Shown here: positions 20,647-30,224 of the stretch, piece by piece
Layout: each line of letters opens with the position of its first letter
How positions within the stretch are numbered: position 1 is the stretch's first letter
NCBI GenBank assembly: GCA_004151065.3
Contig: NWUY0304280146.1
Span: 1 to 33,636 of the forward strand
Source: Larix sibirica
Lineage: Eukaryota > Streptophyta > Pinopsida > Pinales > Pinaceae
Direction: 5' to 3'
DNA length: 33,636 nucleotides
The notes under the pieces: model-generated
Told to the model about the DNA's origin: nothing
The model's input: the letters and a program-made list of their open reading frames with translations, nothing else
Database searches by the model: none
Program-made: the position numbers and the translations under genes

Positions 20647-21173
20647 CTATGGGGAGAAACTACTCACTATCGAAATGAAAGACGATCGATTATCTACCCA
20701 AGGAGATATCAAATCCCACATACGAGAAAAAGTCACAAATATAGTTAAACCAAGTAGCATTGCAAAGGCATAGTGATAGACAAATCCACTTTGAAGTTTA
20801 CTCATTCGCTTGGCCAATTGTAGGAATGTGTACGAAATACCATAAGGGCCCAATATCTCAATAGCACCTTTGTCTGAAGCTTCGAATGAGACTTCATATC
20901 CGAAACGAACGATCTGACAGGCTATAAAGTCATTAAAAACTTGATCGAAGAACCAGCGTTTATTTAAAGAGCAATGGAGTCGATTACCAAAAGTACTAGT
21001 TTCAAAGGCTCGTTGGAATTGATCCGCTACGAGATTGACATTATACGCCACGAAAGCACCTAAAGTACTAAACAGAATAGGTATTAGTTTGATAATGGTT
21101 GGAGCAGCAAACTCAGATTCGGCAAGAATCTCATTTTTGGGTAGTACGAAAGGGGAATTGGCCCGAGAATTGG
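20647..21173 (-). CDS. nad5: NADH dehydrogenase subunit 5, exons 4 and 5 fused (3' part)
   Basis: Encodes the C-terminal ~175 residues of the proton-pumping Nad5 subunit of complex I (inner membrane). Landmarks are [20 protein letters not shown] at the start, [47 protein letters not shown] and SWVDN-like SPWVDNR near the end. The first exon base pair CC (21,173-21,172) enters at codon position 2, the phase expected for intron nad5i1477. Exon 4 (about 395 nt in angiosperms) would end at 20,779 after GFV, and YHYAF of exon 5 follows at once: the usual cis intron nad5i1872 is missing. Codons needing C-to-U editing to match the angiosperm protein include S29, R30, H93, S95, S126, S176, R177, S190, S191 and S194 (numbered from an ATG at 21,252 that lies inside the intron). 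The end reads SSFSP-stop, shorter than the family's usual SSF..SSQE tail. Exons 1-3 are elsewhere and would be joined by trans-splicing. Whether this is the working copy is unknown. Confidence 0.9.
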
Positions 21174-21480
21174 ATAGGGGGTCAAGATGCAGCCTAGGCT
21201 GACTCAAGTGCCCTCCGAACCGCGCGAGATAGTCGCCTATTACACGGCTCACTAACTCTGCATTGGGTTTGGGTACTTATTATTCGGCGGCTACGGGCGC
21301 TACTATAATTATAGGTAGGGGGGCGTTTTTTGGACTTCCGTATGGATGGCGGCACTTTAGAAATAGTGGAACCGCATAAGTCGAACGGGACCGAAGGCAT
21401 TATGGATGGACGGTAGAGTCGAGCCAGATGGATTTCTCATTGTCCGTCAAGGTTATACCATAATTTGTGTAGGTTATCCC
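21174..21480 (-). other. nad5: 3' half of nad5 intron 3 (trans-spliced group II, nad5i1477)
   Basis: Directly upstream of exon 4. The intron ends ...CCCCCTAT at 21,174 and is preceded by domain VI-like sequence (21,175-21,216) and domain V (21,217-21,250). The upstream limit is not visible; 21,480 is an arbitrary bound. In seed plants this intron is normally split, with its 5' half next to the 22-nt exon 3 at another locus; that half was not found in this window. Confidence 0.75.
21217..21250 (-). ncRNA. Group II intron domain V of nad5 intron 3
   Basis: Minus strand GAGCCGTGTAATAGGCGACT continues to CGCGCGGTTC, 34 nt. GAGCCG pairs with CGGTTC, the AGC triad sits at positions 2-4, and ATAG/CTAT closes a GCGA (GNRA) tetraloop. 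All hallmarks of a working domain V are kept. Confidence 0.93.
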
Positions 21481-21679
21481 TTACCTTCGCAGAGTTCAGT
21501 CTTTGAGCAGCAGCCCTGAGCAATATATAACCCCCCTTTCAATTGCGTTTGACTGAAATAATCGAACCATGAGGCTATATACAGGGCTATCACCTTCTTT
21601 GGCCAGATATTCCGGTTGGGTGGGAATAGATAAGAAGAGGGGAGCTACGGTACAGCGACTTAGATAGAAAAAGCTGTTC

Positions 21680-21702
21680 ATTCTTTATATATGTAATTAC
21701 GC
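21680..21702. repeat. Dispersed motif TTTATATATGTAATTACGC
   Basis: ATTCTTTATATATGTAAT then TACGC. A second copy 95 bp on (21,777-21,797) shares the CATTCTTTATATATGTAAT start. Further copies at 21,937, 23,335 and 25,726. Confidence 0.75.
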
Positions 21703-21776
21703 TTCTATTTTATCGTCTATCTGATGAGGCATTGATTTCCTTGCCAACCAAGACAACGAGTAAGCGACCGTTAGTC

Positions 21777-21797
21777 ATTCTTTATATATGTAATAAC
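21777..21797. repeat. Dispersed motif TTTATATATGTAATAAC
   Basis: Shares CATTCTTTATATATGTAAT with 21,679; the end is ACACT instead of ACGC. Confidence 0.7.
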
Positions 21798-21936
21798 ACT
21801 AGATTCGGTGGCGGTTACTGTCCATTGAATTAATGTCCCGGTTGCCGGTTTCATTGTCCCTTAGAATGTGCCCGTATCCCGACCGAGGGGCGTGTCCAGG
21901 TTTTATCTGTACTGTCGGAGTGATGTCCGTGTTTTA

Positions 21937-21954
21937 TTTAATATGTCATTACGC
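21937..21954. repeat. Dispersed motif TTTAATATGTCATTACGC
   Basis: Shorter AT run, same TATGTNATTACGC end as 21,680 and 23,335. Confidence 0.65.
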
Positions 21955-22272
21955 TTTTCATTTTGCAAGTGATCGAATCCGTACGCTTTCAGTTTGAGTT
22001 CCCTGATCCCTTTGCTACATGGACGATTCACAACATGCATTCTCCACGGCTTGATGGATAGAATTCGTAGCTTTTCGTTATATATGTTAAAGTGGTTTGC
22101 GAAAACTACGGTTCGGGATGGAAAATATGGATGAAATCCGCCATAAATCATAGAGAGAGAAAACAGCTCGATATTCTATATGCTAACATGGTTTTAAAAT
22201 GGACCACTGAATGGTATTTTTCAAGTTTAGTTAGATGCTCTTTATAAGTTTCCATAAGTATCTTATTAGGTT

Positions 22273-22412
22273 GCCCACTAGAGAGATTGTTCTTTTCTTT
22301 TTTGGTAGCGATTCCATGCGCCCACAAGAGAGATTGCATCTAGCCGTAAGGCCTATGAATGTTGGATAGCGTCCCTTATCATGCCGAAGGCCTATGAATG
22401 TTGGGTTGCGTC
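22273..22412. repeat. Small nested duplications
   Basis: CCCAC(T/A)AGAGAGATTG occurs at 22,274 and 22,321; AAGGCCTATGAATGTTGG followed by (A/G)T(A/T)GCGTC occurs at 22,348 and 22,387. No gene. Confidence 0.75.
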
Positions 22413-23334
22413 TTTTTTGTGAGCTCGGGGAAGGAACGGGAGGCCATTGAGCATAGCGAGCCAACCCTTAACCTCGAGACCAGCAGAAGAGAGCCGGTTC
22501 GAACCCGATCAATCAGCTAGCAAATAGAGTAGCCTCCCTTTATTTTAGCCGTTTCTCCCTCTATAATTAAGCCCTGAGCTTTTTCACCCCCCTTTATTGA
22601 AAAGAAAAACCCTGCTGGTCCTCATCCAGCCATTGAGCAATAGCGAGCCGCTCGATCGACCATTGGGAGATAAAGAGGTTTTAACACGAAGAACCAAAGG
22701 GAGAGGAATACTTAGGCTTATAGGGTGGTTCCCCTTTCTTGCGTAAAAGCGATTGAACGGCCGCTTTATTGTTTGGAACTCTTTCATTTAATAGGGGCAC
22801 CACTACGTTTCGTCACTGGTAGTAAACATGCTCCTTTCTTATTGCTTATGGATAAAGGAGAATACTTGCTTTATTGAATACCGGAGAATCACTCTCTTTC
22901 TTGGTTTGGTGCTTGAATGAGCTGAGTCCTTGATGGCGAGTAACGCGTACAGAACGAGCTGTACGTCTATTTCGTAGATATATAATTTATGTAGCTCCGA
23001 TAACTAAGTGGTATGATTTACTAGTGGCTTCATGAATGATTCATAAGCATATACGTGATAAACATAAGCTAAGTGTAATGACGTATTCATAGAGTACGTT
23101 TTCCTATTTAACCAGTACCACTAATATAAGGGTGTTTGCTTTATCCTAACCACGATGATTCCGTAATTATTAAAGAGCTTTATAGAGCTAAACCAATGGA
23201 TGAGTAAAGCTGAATATGCAGATAAGGCGATAGAACATGCATAATACTTATAGATATAAAGCTAAGGACTAGTGTTTCCATTAAGCATGATACATTGAGC
23301 CAATCAATATTTATAAGTGATTCATTTAGCCCAT

Positions 23335-23354
23335 ATTTATATATGTCATTACGC
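23335..23354. repeat. Dispersed motif TTTATATATGTCATTACGC
   Basis: Full-length copy of the 19-bp motif, one substitution from the 21,682 copy. Confidence 0.75.
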
Positions 23355-23669
23355 GGAGCCATTCGGAGTTAACCCAATAAATTGAACCTTACATCAGGTT
23401 GCTTATATCTTTACGGAGCCTATATAAAAAGCTATGTTTGTTAAACTTTGGCCTGGCCTATTCTTGGGTTTCAAGCAACTGCAATTATGGGGGGGTGTTG
23501 GAACAACAGGCTTTACAGGTTCATAACACCTCTGGAGCTTCTAAAGATAGTAAATCAATAGTTGTCAGTTTACTAGGAGAGTGACTAAGCACTTTACTGG
23601 TTAGACAATTAGAACAAAACAGTCGACTGGTGCACAGAACAAGCAAGATAGAAATTAAGGAGATCTCAG

Positions 23670-23949
23670 AATGTCTACAAGAGTCACACCTTATTCACTA
23701 GTGTATGGAGCTAAAGTTGTGCTACCACTAAAGGCCCTAGTCTCATCGCTCTGGGTAGCCTTGCATGACACTGTGCTTGAGAAAGATCGCATTGCTACAG
23801 GCATGGTAGAGCTTTATACCCTAACTAAATGAGAAGTGCCTTAAAGCATTTGAGCATATGTCACAGTATAATAGGTGCATGGCTAGGGCATAATAAGAAG
23901 GTATCACTTCAGCCCTTCGTCATGGGGGAATTCACCAGCTACAGTGCCT
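23670..23949 (+). pseudogene. Ty3/gypsy integrase C-terminal region (decayed)
   Basis: From 23,670 a frame reads TRVTPYSLVYGAKVVLPLKA, then SSLWVALHDTVLEKDRIATG and MVELYTLTK before a stop. The next frame continues EKCLKAFEHMSQYNRCMARA with two stops, and a further shift gives KKVSLQPFVMGEF. This is the GATPYSLVYGxEAVLP ... EKRxxAxxxxxxYQxRMARAYNKKVRPRxFxxGD order of plant gypsy integrase. Two frame changes and several stops make it dead. Same strand as the other retroelement pieces but separated from them by 12 kb and 6 kb, so it is a separate fragment. Confidence 0.88.
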
Positions 23950-24570
23950 GATTCATGCAGATCCATCCTAAGCTATGTGTCAAAAACCATTCGCCGTTCC
24001 CTCTCGGCGATAATCAGGAAGGCAATTGCTCTGATAAAAACGGGGTTGTAAACAATGATTGAAACTGGCTTTGCTCCTGCCTCCTAACCTCTATCGTAGC
24101 ACTGAAGCAGGGATCAGCAGCAGGCAGACCAACCTCATTCTCGGAGTTATCCCTTTGGTAACCTTGCCTTCGCATTCCTATTTGCCAACTATTCTTAAAC
24201 AATTAGTCGGTAAATACGGAATTTATAGATTGTATATGTTATGAAGCTGGTTAGCCAGCCGGGTAGCTTGCTGGATGGGGAGCTTAGGAACTGGTTGAAT
24301 GAGCTATAGTCCCTAGAACCTCCTTGACCTATACACCTCACAAAGAAAACTTGCATACCACAGGGAAGGGGCCTAATCCACATCCCATTGGCCCATACAA
24401 TTAGAACCTACGGAACAGGATTTACTTTATTTGATGGATGATATGTTACTTATGATGCACCTCAGGATGAGGTTCATACAACAGACACAGAGTTGCAGTC
24501 ACGCTAATCAGGTACTGCCAGCAATGGAACAATTATTGGAACTTTGAATGAAGATAGTCTATTAAGGCTT

Positions 24571-24616
24571 CTTACCTAACCTAAGGCTATAATCTTACCT
24601 AACCTAAGGCTATAAT
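24571..24616. repeat. Perfect 23-bp tandem duplication
   Basis: CTTACCTAACCTAAGGCTAT plus AAT, twice without mismatch; apparently recent. Confidence 0.95.
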
Positions 24617-25330
24617 TGCCATGGAACTAAGTGCATGGACTGAAGCGTAATGAAAAGAATGGTACAACAAGATAAATATCATTACTCATGGGAACCCATA
24701 CCAGTTGTAAGTGCCCAGTCTCATAGCCAGTCTCATTACCAGGAGGTTTCATTAGGGCATTGACTAAAATACGAAGTCTCTATTATTATTAGTCAGGATA
24801 TAATCATTCTACTGGCGGAAGCTAGTCCGGTACTTTCTTCACTCGTAAGCATGGAACTAAGTGCATAGACTAATAAGATTGTGTCTCAAGGCTGCTAATG
24901 GGCATGGGGCAGCTTCAGGCATTCTAATAAAGCAGTCTCTCTCTAAGACCTTAGGGCCTTACTCTACTGCTGTCTACGGACTACGGCTTCCACTGAGAGT
25001 CCTCCATAGAGCAGTCCCCATGCAACTAATGCTAAGGCTATGGCAACAAGTCTTAAGGTTAAAAAGAAAGGATGCGATACTTGACTTGGCTTGCTTATTC
25101 GGCTTGGATCCCGGGAGACTCGACTGGACTACTCAAATGCCGGGCTAGATACTCAGTTAGATCTAGTTTTCTACAATGGGGTATATGATGCCGTGCCTAT
25201 TTATTAAAAGGAGACAAATAGAATCCATCTCTTCCCTGCAGGAGAATATAAAAGAAGTCTTCCCTGGGCTACTCAACTAACCCCACCCATAATCCAGCCA
25301 GCTCTCTCCATCCCGCCCGCAATGTTATAA

Positions 25331-25370
25331 AGAATCGGGGTATCAAAGAGAAAGAATTGGGGTATCAAAG
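25331..25370. repeat. 22-bp near-perfect tandem duplication
   Basis: AGAATCGGGGTATCAAAG at 25,331 and AGAATTGGGGTATCAAAG at 25,353. Confidence 0.9.
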
Positions 25371-25424
25371 TACGGCAGGCAACTAAGAGTCTTCGGTGCC
25401 AATCGATAAAAAGTTAACTAAGTG

Positions 25425-25483
25425 TAAGTTCGTGTCTGAAGACTTATTTCTTTCTTATCCTGGGTCGGTTGGTTCGTGCAAGG
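25425..25483. repeat. Dispersed repeat TCGGTTGG.TCGTGCAA, copy 2
   Basis: TAAGTTCGTGTCTGAAGACTTA, then TCCTGGGTCGGTTGGTTCGTGCAA, matches 25,625-25,685 and 3,152-3,205 in order. Confidence 0.7.
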
Positions 25484-25624
25484 TAAAGAGAAACGTAAGG
25501 GGGTAGTTTCATTTTAATAGAGGCCATACCTGAAAGCTTCTTACTGTTGTCTTTCGTATTCCTAGCTGGCATCATTATAAAATGAATAGGTTGGGCAGCA
25601 AGCAAGCACTCAATGTCCTGAAGT

Positions 25625-25685
25625 CTAAGTTCGTGAATGAAGGCACTTACTTGTCCTTTTCCTTCCTTCCTTGGTTGGGTCGTAT
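25625..25685. repeat. Dispersed repeat, copy 3
   Basis: TAAGTTCGTGAATGAAGGCACTTA, then CCTTGGTTGGGTCGTA. Lies 200 bp from copy 2 in direct orientation. Confidence 0.7.
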
Positions 25686-25725
25686 GGTAAGTCGTGTAAA
25701 AGAAAGCTAAAAGGATCTCTCTCAT

Positions 25726-25744
25726 CTTATATATGTAATAACGC
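25726..25744. repeat. Dispersed motif CTTATATATGTAATAACGC
   Basis: Fifth copy of the 19-bp motif; ends AACGC. Confidence 0.7.
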
Positions 25745-26990
25745 AAATTCAAAAATGAAATCCATCCCATCCGATCCGATCCGGCATACTGGTCTGCTGG
25801 TAGCATTCCCTTGTAAGTGCCTTGTAAGCATGTTGGTTGCTAGGGCTGTACATAGAAGATGTTATTTCTGGTAGGTGGGTAAGTGTGAAAGGTAAGTTTC
25901 TCTATTATATAATAGTGGCGTATAATATATTGATCCAGTCTTCAGGATTGGGCATGACTCCATCCCATGGTCGGTTTCGGTATAAAGAGAAGGTTCTATG
26001 GCAGGCAGGGCAGTTCGTGCAGGTAGTTCTCTTGAGGGTTCTACAAGGTGGTAAGGGTTCATGACCCATCCATACATCCATCCTATAAACCCGGGGCTTG
26101 TAAGGTAAGGGCTACATTCGTGACTCACTCCGTGATTCTTGGGGCTCCAGGTCTAGTTCTGGCAAGTGAAAGAAAGAGTATAAAAAGGCAAGGTAGTGTT
26201 TCCATGTGCTCCTGGCTACGCTACCTGGGTATTGCTGGCTTCTAGTTCCTTCATGCTCCTCTAGGTGAAGGCGGTAGTATACTATAGGGTAAAGGTTTAT
26301 ATCCTCATTGCCAGTCATAAAGACAAACAGTCAGAGCCTTTCTAACCAGTCATTGCCAGCCGGTCATTGTCGATGATTGCCGGAAGTCCTTGCCGGGAGT
26401 CCTTGACACTGCCAGACTCTCAGAGCCAGACTGCCAGAAACGAATGAGAACGAACCTACCTGCATTACACTTAACGCTACGGAAAACACGTACCTCGAAT
26501 GGATGCCATGGCGATGCATTACTTACGACGATGCACCCGTTTTGAAAAGTTGATAAGCCCTTGTTGTATAATAACGTATATAATAAAGCTTTCAAACTTC
26601 AACATCTTCTGAGAATAACGTCCCAACTGATGAGTCTTACAAGAAAGGCGTTACCGCCAAACACTGCCCCCCTGAAAAGAAGATTTCAATTGATAAGAAT
26701 GTTAATTTAGAAAGTTTTGTTAAATCTGTATCAAGCCAACGTGTGCCTGCTCCAAATGGTGTAGCTTAGTCAAAAGCGTATAAACTCCCTAAGTGTGGTA
26801 ACTGGCATTATATATGAGCATATCAATTTTCTTTCTTTCTTTGTTTTCCGCGTCCCTTCCCTTAGGGGGTATAAATCTTTATCTGCTGCCTGTGGCGTGA
26901 TGAGGGCAAGGGGAGAAGCTTAAATCCAGTTAGAGGAGGTTAAACGCCAGGGGAACCATTCATCAGTCCTAAATCATCAGTCCTAAAGCT
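25745..26990. other. Spacer, no gene recognised
   Basis: CCGG(A/G)AGTCCTTG is tandemly repeated near 26,381-26,406, CATCAGTCCTAAA near 26,960-26,986. Conflicting short frames on both strands (25,837-26,318) show no motif. Confidence 0.5.
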
Positions 26991-26991
26991 C

Positions 26992-27030
26992 AAGGTTCGA
27001 AGCGTATGTCCTGATTACACGGGGTAAAGC
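26992..27030. repeat. Dispersed repeat AAGGTTCGAAGCGTATGTCC, best-kept copy
   Basis: AAGGTTCGAAGCGTATGTCC then TGATTACACGGGGTAAAGC. Copies at 8,354, 8,500 and 8,558. Confidence 0.75.
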
Positions 27031-27490
27031 ATTAAAGCTTCCTTCCTGGGCAGTAGAATTGAAGGTACCATGTTCTGTTCTTCAATCGTGTGTCAAGACT
27101 ACAATTGTGTCCATCCAGGCCTCTATTCAAGGCCTTTCTCGTTGTGTGTCCTCCAGACCTCGTGCTATGGTACCGAACAAAAGAAATCTATATGCTCTGT
27201 TGTGTATATTACGTATAGAATCAACGCTGTTAGGTGTATACGTGTGAAAGGCTCTATGTTGGAAGGTGCATACTGCCTTAAAATGGGGAGGTATTGGTAA
27301 TGAGAGTATTGTTAACTAAAAGCATAATGGGAGGTATTGTAAACTAGGGTTTTTTTTTCTGAAAGCATAATGGGTCATCCTGAGTGACGTAGACTTGGCA
27401 GGTGTGTTATTTGTAAATCCGTCCGTTGTACCGGCAAACCTCAACCAAAGTTATCCCTCCTCAATTGAATTAATCCCGGGCGATCTAGAA
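27031..27490. other. Spacer, no gene recognised
   Basis: Two overlapping small plus frames (27,059-27,247; 27,070-27,300) lack known motifs. AAAGCATAATGGG occurs at about 27,318 and 27,362. Confidence 0.5.
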
Positions 27491-27498
27491 AGGTTCTG

Positions 27499-28310
27499 AA
27501 AAGCTAAAATTGAGTAATAAAAAATGCATTTGAGTAGCGACACTGCCTGGGACCCCCTAAAGGAAGATTTATGTAAATGAGAACCTAATCCTTCTTTGGT
27601 CGGACGAGTGGCTCCGCCCGTCAAATGGGAATGTGTTCTTTTATATATTAAAAGCGAATTTATTGCCTTTCCCGATCCGTCCATTGCTAAATCTAGAGCA
27701 TTCTGCCTGCCCTTTTTATTTCCTTCTCCGATCCTAGTATCCCTGAGTAGCCCAGCCAAGCGACACTGAAGATCATAGATAAAGCTCCTTAAAAGCTACT
27801 TTTAAGTAATAAAAAAGAAATTTGAGTGGTCCCGATGACTAACTAAGTCTCGTCTCCTCTAAAAACGATATTTATCTAAATAAAAATATTGAATGAGGAC
27901 CGAGGTACGCCCCCCACCCGATAAGTCACTTAGGAGGTTTTGTGCTATCTGTTCAAAGCGTCCTTCTTGCCTGCTCCGATCCAAGTATCCCAGCCCGAGT
28001 AACCGAGCTTATTAGAGTAGCAAAGCGTAGCCGACTCGATAAGCCAAGCGTTCCAACGCGAGTATATCAAAGCCAAGTATCAAAGAGTAACGAAGCGCCG
28101 GTATAAAAGCTGAGCAGCCGAAAAGAGCCCGGCCTATAAACAAAGCACATCCCGGCCCAGCCAATGAATCCATCCCGCCTAACATATATAAACGTAGTGA
28201 AAAGGCTAAATTAATTAATAAAAGATCATTTTTAGTATCCGCGAAATGTGCCACGGACCAAATAACAAAAAGTTGTTGCTAAAAGAAAATAATGTTGAAT
28301 GAGAGAGTTT
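27499..28310. repeat. Diverged tandem triplication, about 290 bp unit
   Basis: Copies start at 27,499, 27,791 and about 28,198 with AAA(A)GGCTA..TTNAGTAATAAAA. Copies 1 and 2 also share TTTGAGT(A/G)G, CCTCTAAA/CCCCTAAAGG, GATTTAT(G/C)TAAAT, TGCCTGC..CTCCGATCC(T/A)AGTATCCC and CCGAGTA/CTGAGTAGCC. Copy 3 is shorter and ends with AATGTTGAATGAG, a phrase also in copy 2. Confidence 0.7.
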
Positions 28311-28490
28311 TTATAACCAGATCCAACAAGTCCAACAAGTAAGTCCAACAACACCTACGTCAATAGACCAACTTCAGGGAAGGGGCTAGGTAGGTGCCAT
28401 TCAGTCGGGGAGGTCAGATAGTTACATTAGGGTCAGGGAGAGGGCCTAGATAGACCCGGGGAGACGAGCTAGGTTGAGCCATTCACGCAG
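28311..28490. other. Spacer with CCAACAAGT and GGTCAGG words
   Basis: GTCCAACAA is repeated three times at 28,322-28,352. Runs of GGTAGG and GGTCAGG lead into the 23-bp repeat. Confidence 0.5.
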
Positions 28491-28547
28491 GTCAGGTAGG
28501 GACAATCAGGGAAGTCAGGTAGGGACAATCAGGGAAGTCAGGTAGGG
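28491..28547. repeat. Perfect 23-bp tandem repeat, 2.5 units
   Basis: GTCAGGTAGGGACAATCAGG plus GAA, at 28,491 and 28,514, with an 11-bp third start at 28,537. Confidence 0.95.
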
Positions 28548-28549
28548 CC

Positions 28550-29285
28550 CAGCGTTAGGTGGTACCTATTCCCCTAACTCCTACATCCATTCCAGGTTCC
28601 CCACCAGGCGAGAGAGAAGTGTTTGCCTAGTTCACAACAGACGATGAGAGAAGTCCCCCCCAGATGAGGGTTAAGGAGCCGTTCAATACCCCTTCAATAC
28701 ATAACCCGGTCAATACAGCAGACCCGAGAGAAGGTCCCCATCGTTCCCATCTGAAGAAAAGAGATTTAGCCGTGTTGTTGCCATATGAGGAGCATATCCC
28801 CAAACTCCATCATTCCTTTCAAAATTGGTAGTGGTAAAGTGGGAAGGCCATTGCGCCGTTGGGCGCCTAGAGGCGGATCGAATAGTGGCGACGATCCTGC
28901 ATTCTGCTCTGGAGACACATAGGTTAGGATGTCTCTTTAGGAAGATAACTGGGTGTTACTAACCAAGTTGGCTATAGCGTAATTAAGCCGCTGTCCTGCG
29001 TCTGGGAACGGAGAAGGGGAAAGCACTTTCCTTTAATGAACCTTACCCCGATTGGGTGCCTACCACTACTCAATCGAAACAAAGTTATAGTCCATATACC
29101 ATATATTCTGTATGTAGTAGTATAGGCCTAAAATTCTCCAGTTCAAGTCCCCGCTTCTCCTACTGTTCTAGGGCTACTACCTCGTTCATTTTCAGACCAA
29201 AATGAAAAGCCCGACGTTCCCTATACATATCCATTAATTATAGGAAAAGGTCCATATTAAGTTTACTGAGTCTAAGAAGCCTAAT
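28550..29285. other. Spacer, no gene recognised
   Basis: No frame, intron domain or tRNA is supported. A tRNA-like TTCAAGTCCCCGC at about 29,144 was examined and rejected. Confidence 0.5.
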
Positions 29286-29289
29286 CCAC

Positions 29290-29530
29290 GGTTTCATTCC
29301 CAATTTCAGATCCAATTCCAGAGGCACAAACAGTAAAGCCAGCAGTACCAAAGCAAGCACCCCGCTCAGGATCCCATTTTGATATCCAGAAGCAATTTAC
29401 TCCGAAGAGGCATAGGTGGAAGAGCGCCTAATTGCGGATCTAATTTACTTCGTTGATCGAGAAGCCATGTAACCTAGGTGGCTAAGGCAAAAGTAAGCAC
29501 AAAGGCAGGTGCGTTTGAAGCAGAGATAAA
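29290..29530 (-). pseudogene. Ser/Gly/Ala/Thr-rich tract (copy C)
   Basis: On the minus strand pieces read GTAGFTVCASGIGSEIGNET (near 29,290-29,350) and SASNAPAFVLTFALAT (near 29,475-29,525), broken by stops and frame changes. It has the same codon palette as tracts A, B and D. A 105-codon ATG frame at 29,445-29,762 runs mostly out of phase with it and has no known motif. Confidence 0.5.
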
Positions 29531-29764
29531 ACAGAATAGGTGATCCCCGCGGAGATCGATATCTCCCTCTCGACCTTGCTCCGACCAGCACTATATTAAG
29601 CCTCCACACGCTAGGATGTGCAAAAACCCGGAACACCATGGGATGTGCAAATGATCGTAAAAAAGCTATGAAAGGCTTATCAGGCTGAATGAGTCCCGGA
29701 TTCGTACTTTGACCCATTATAGCTTGTGTACCCATAGTCTGTATCTTGCTGCTTAGAGACATTT

Positions 29765-30220
29765 ATAGTCCAATTTGAAGTGAATAAACAAATCTTTCTT
29801 TTTCATTTCATAATTTATTCAACTTTTGGCATCCTTATTAATTATGAGACTTACTATACTAATGTAGATAAGCTTTACCTTACTATTGTGCTTTCTACAT
29901 AGCAATTTCAACACTACGTCTTAGGTCAATTTATTTATATTAGATTCTCCTTTTATTATTTATGCTCTTTAGTGATTAAACATATTAAAGCCATATGGCC
30001 AAATGGATCCTATACTTATTTCAATTTTATTTGGAATTGAAAACGCATAAATTTATAAAGAGGCAAGTCATAGCTGACCAATTAGTTTAGTTAATTCCAT
30101 CTCCTTCATTTAGTATAATGATTACAATAGTGGTAGTGATAAATACATTTATGATGATTCCAATAATGCTATTAGCCTTCTTCTTGAGGTGGAGATCCTT
30201 CCTACCCTATTATAAACTTT
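29765..30220. other. AT-rich spacer, possible retroelement remnant
   Basis: Markedly more A/T-rich than the flanks and continuous with the RNase H remnant. No frame recognised. Confidence 0.45.
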
Positions 30221-30224
30221 ATAC

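Larger units (their letters stand above)
21481..23600. other. Spacer with dispersed motif and small duplications
   Basis: Holds copies of TTTATATATGTNATNACGC at 21,682, 21,779, 21,937 and 23,335, plus the duplication at 22,273-22,412. GCCATTGAGCAATAGCGAGCC (22,632) and its near-copy at 22,442 form another pair. Small frames carry no recognised motif. Confidence 0.5.
23950..25420. other. Spacer with small repeats
   Basis: Contains a 56-codon open frame without an upstream ATG at 24,377-24,547 (LEPTEQDLLYLMDDMLL and onward; not recognised), the 23-bp duplication at 24,571, and a stretch at 24,895-25,000 reading GAASGILI and GPYSTAVYGLR that may be a weak sixth Ser/Gly/Ala tract. A 22-bp duplication, AGAA(T/C)GGGGTATCAAAG-like, lies at 25,331-25,370. 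Confidence 0.45.

Noticed and set aside
21174-21252. ATG-started N-terminal extension (26 codons) of the nad5 frame
   Set aside because: It lies in intron domains V-VI; the true exon starts at 21,173 in the phase expected for nad5i1477.
22440-22515. tRNA-like GGTTCGAACC arm
   Set aside because: The flanking T-stem does not pair properly and no acceptor or anticodon stem can be built.
24377-24547. YLMDDML resembling the reverse transcriptase YxDD box
   Set aside because: One residue too many and no flanking reverse-transcriptase motifs; kept only as an unrecognised 56-codon frame.
29100-29165. tRNA-like 3' end with TTCAAGTCCCCGC
   Set aside because: T-stem halves are not complementary and no cloverleaf is possible upstream.
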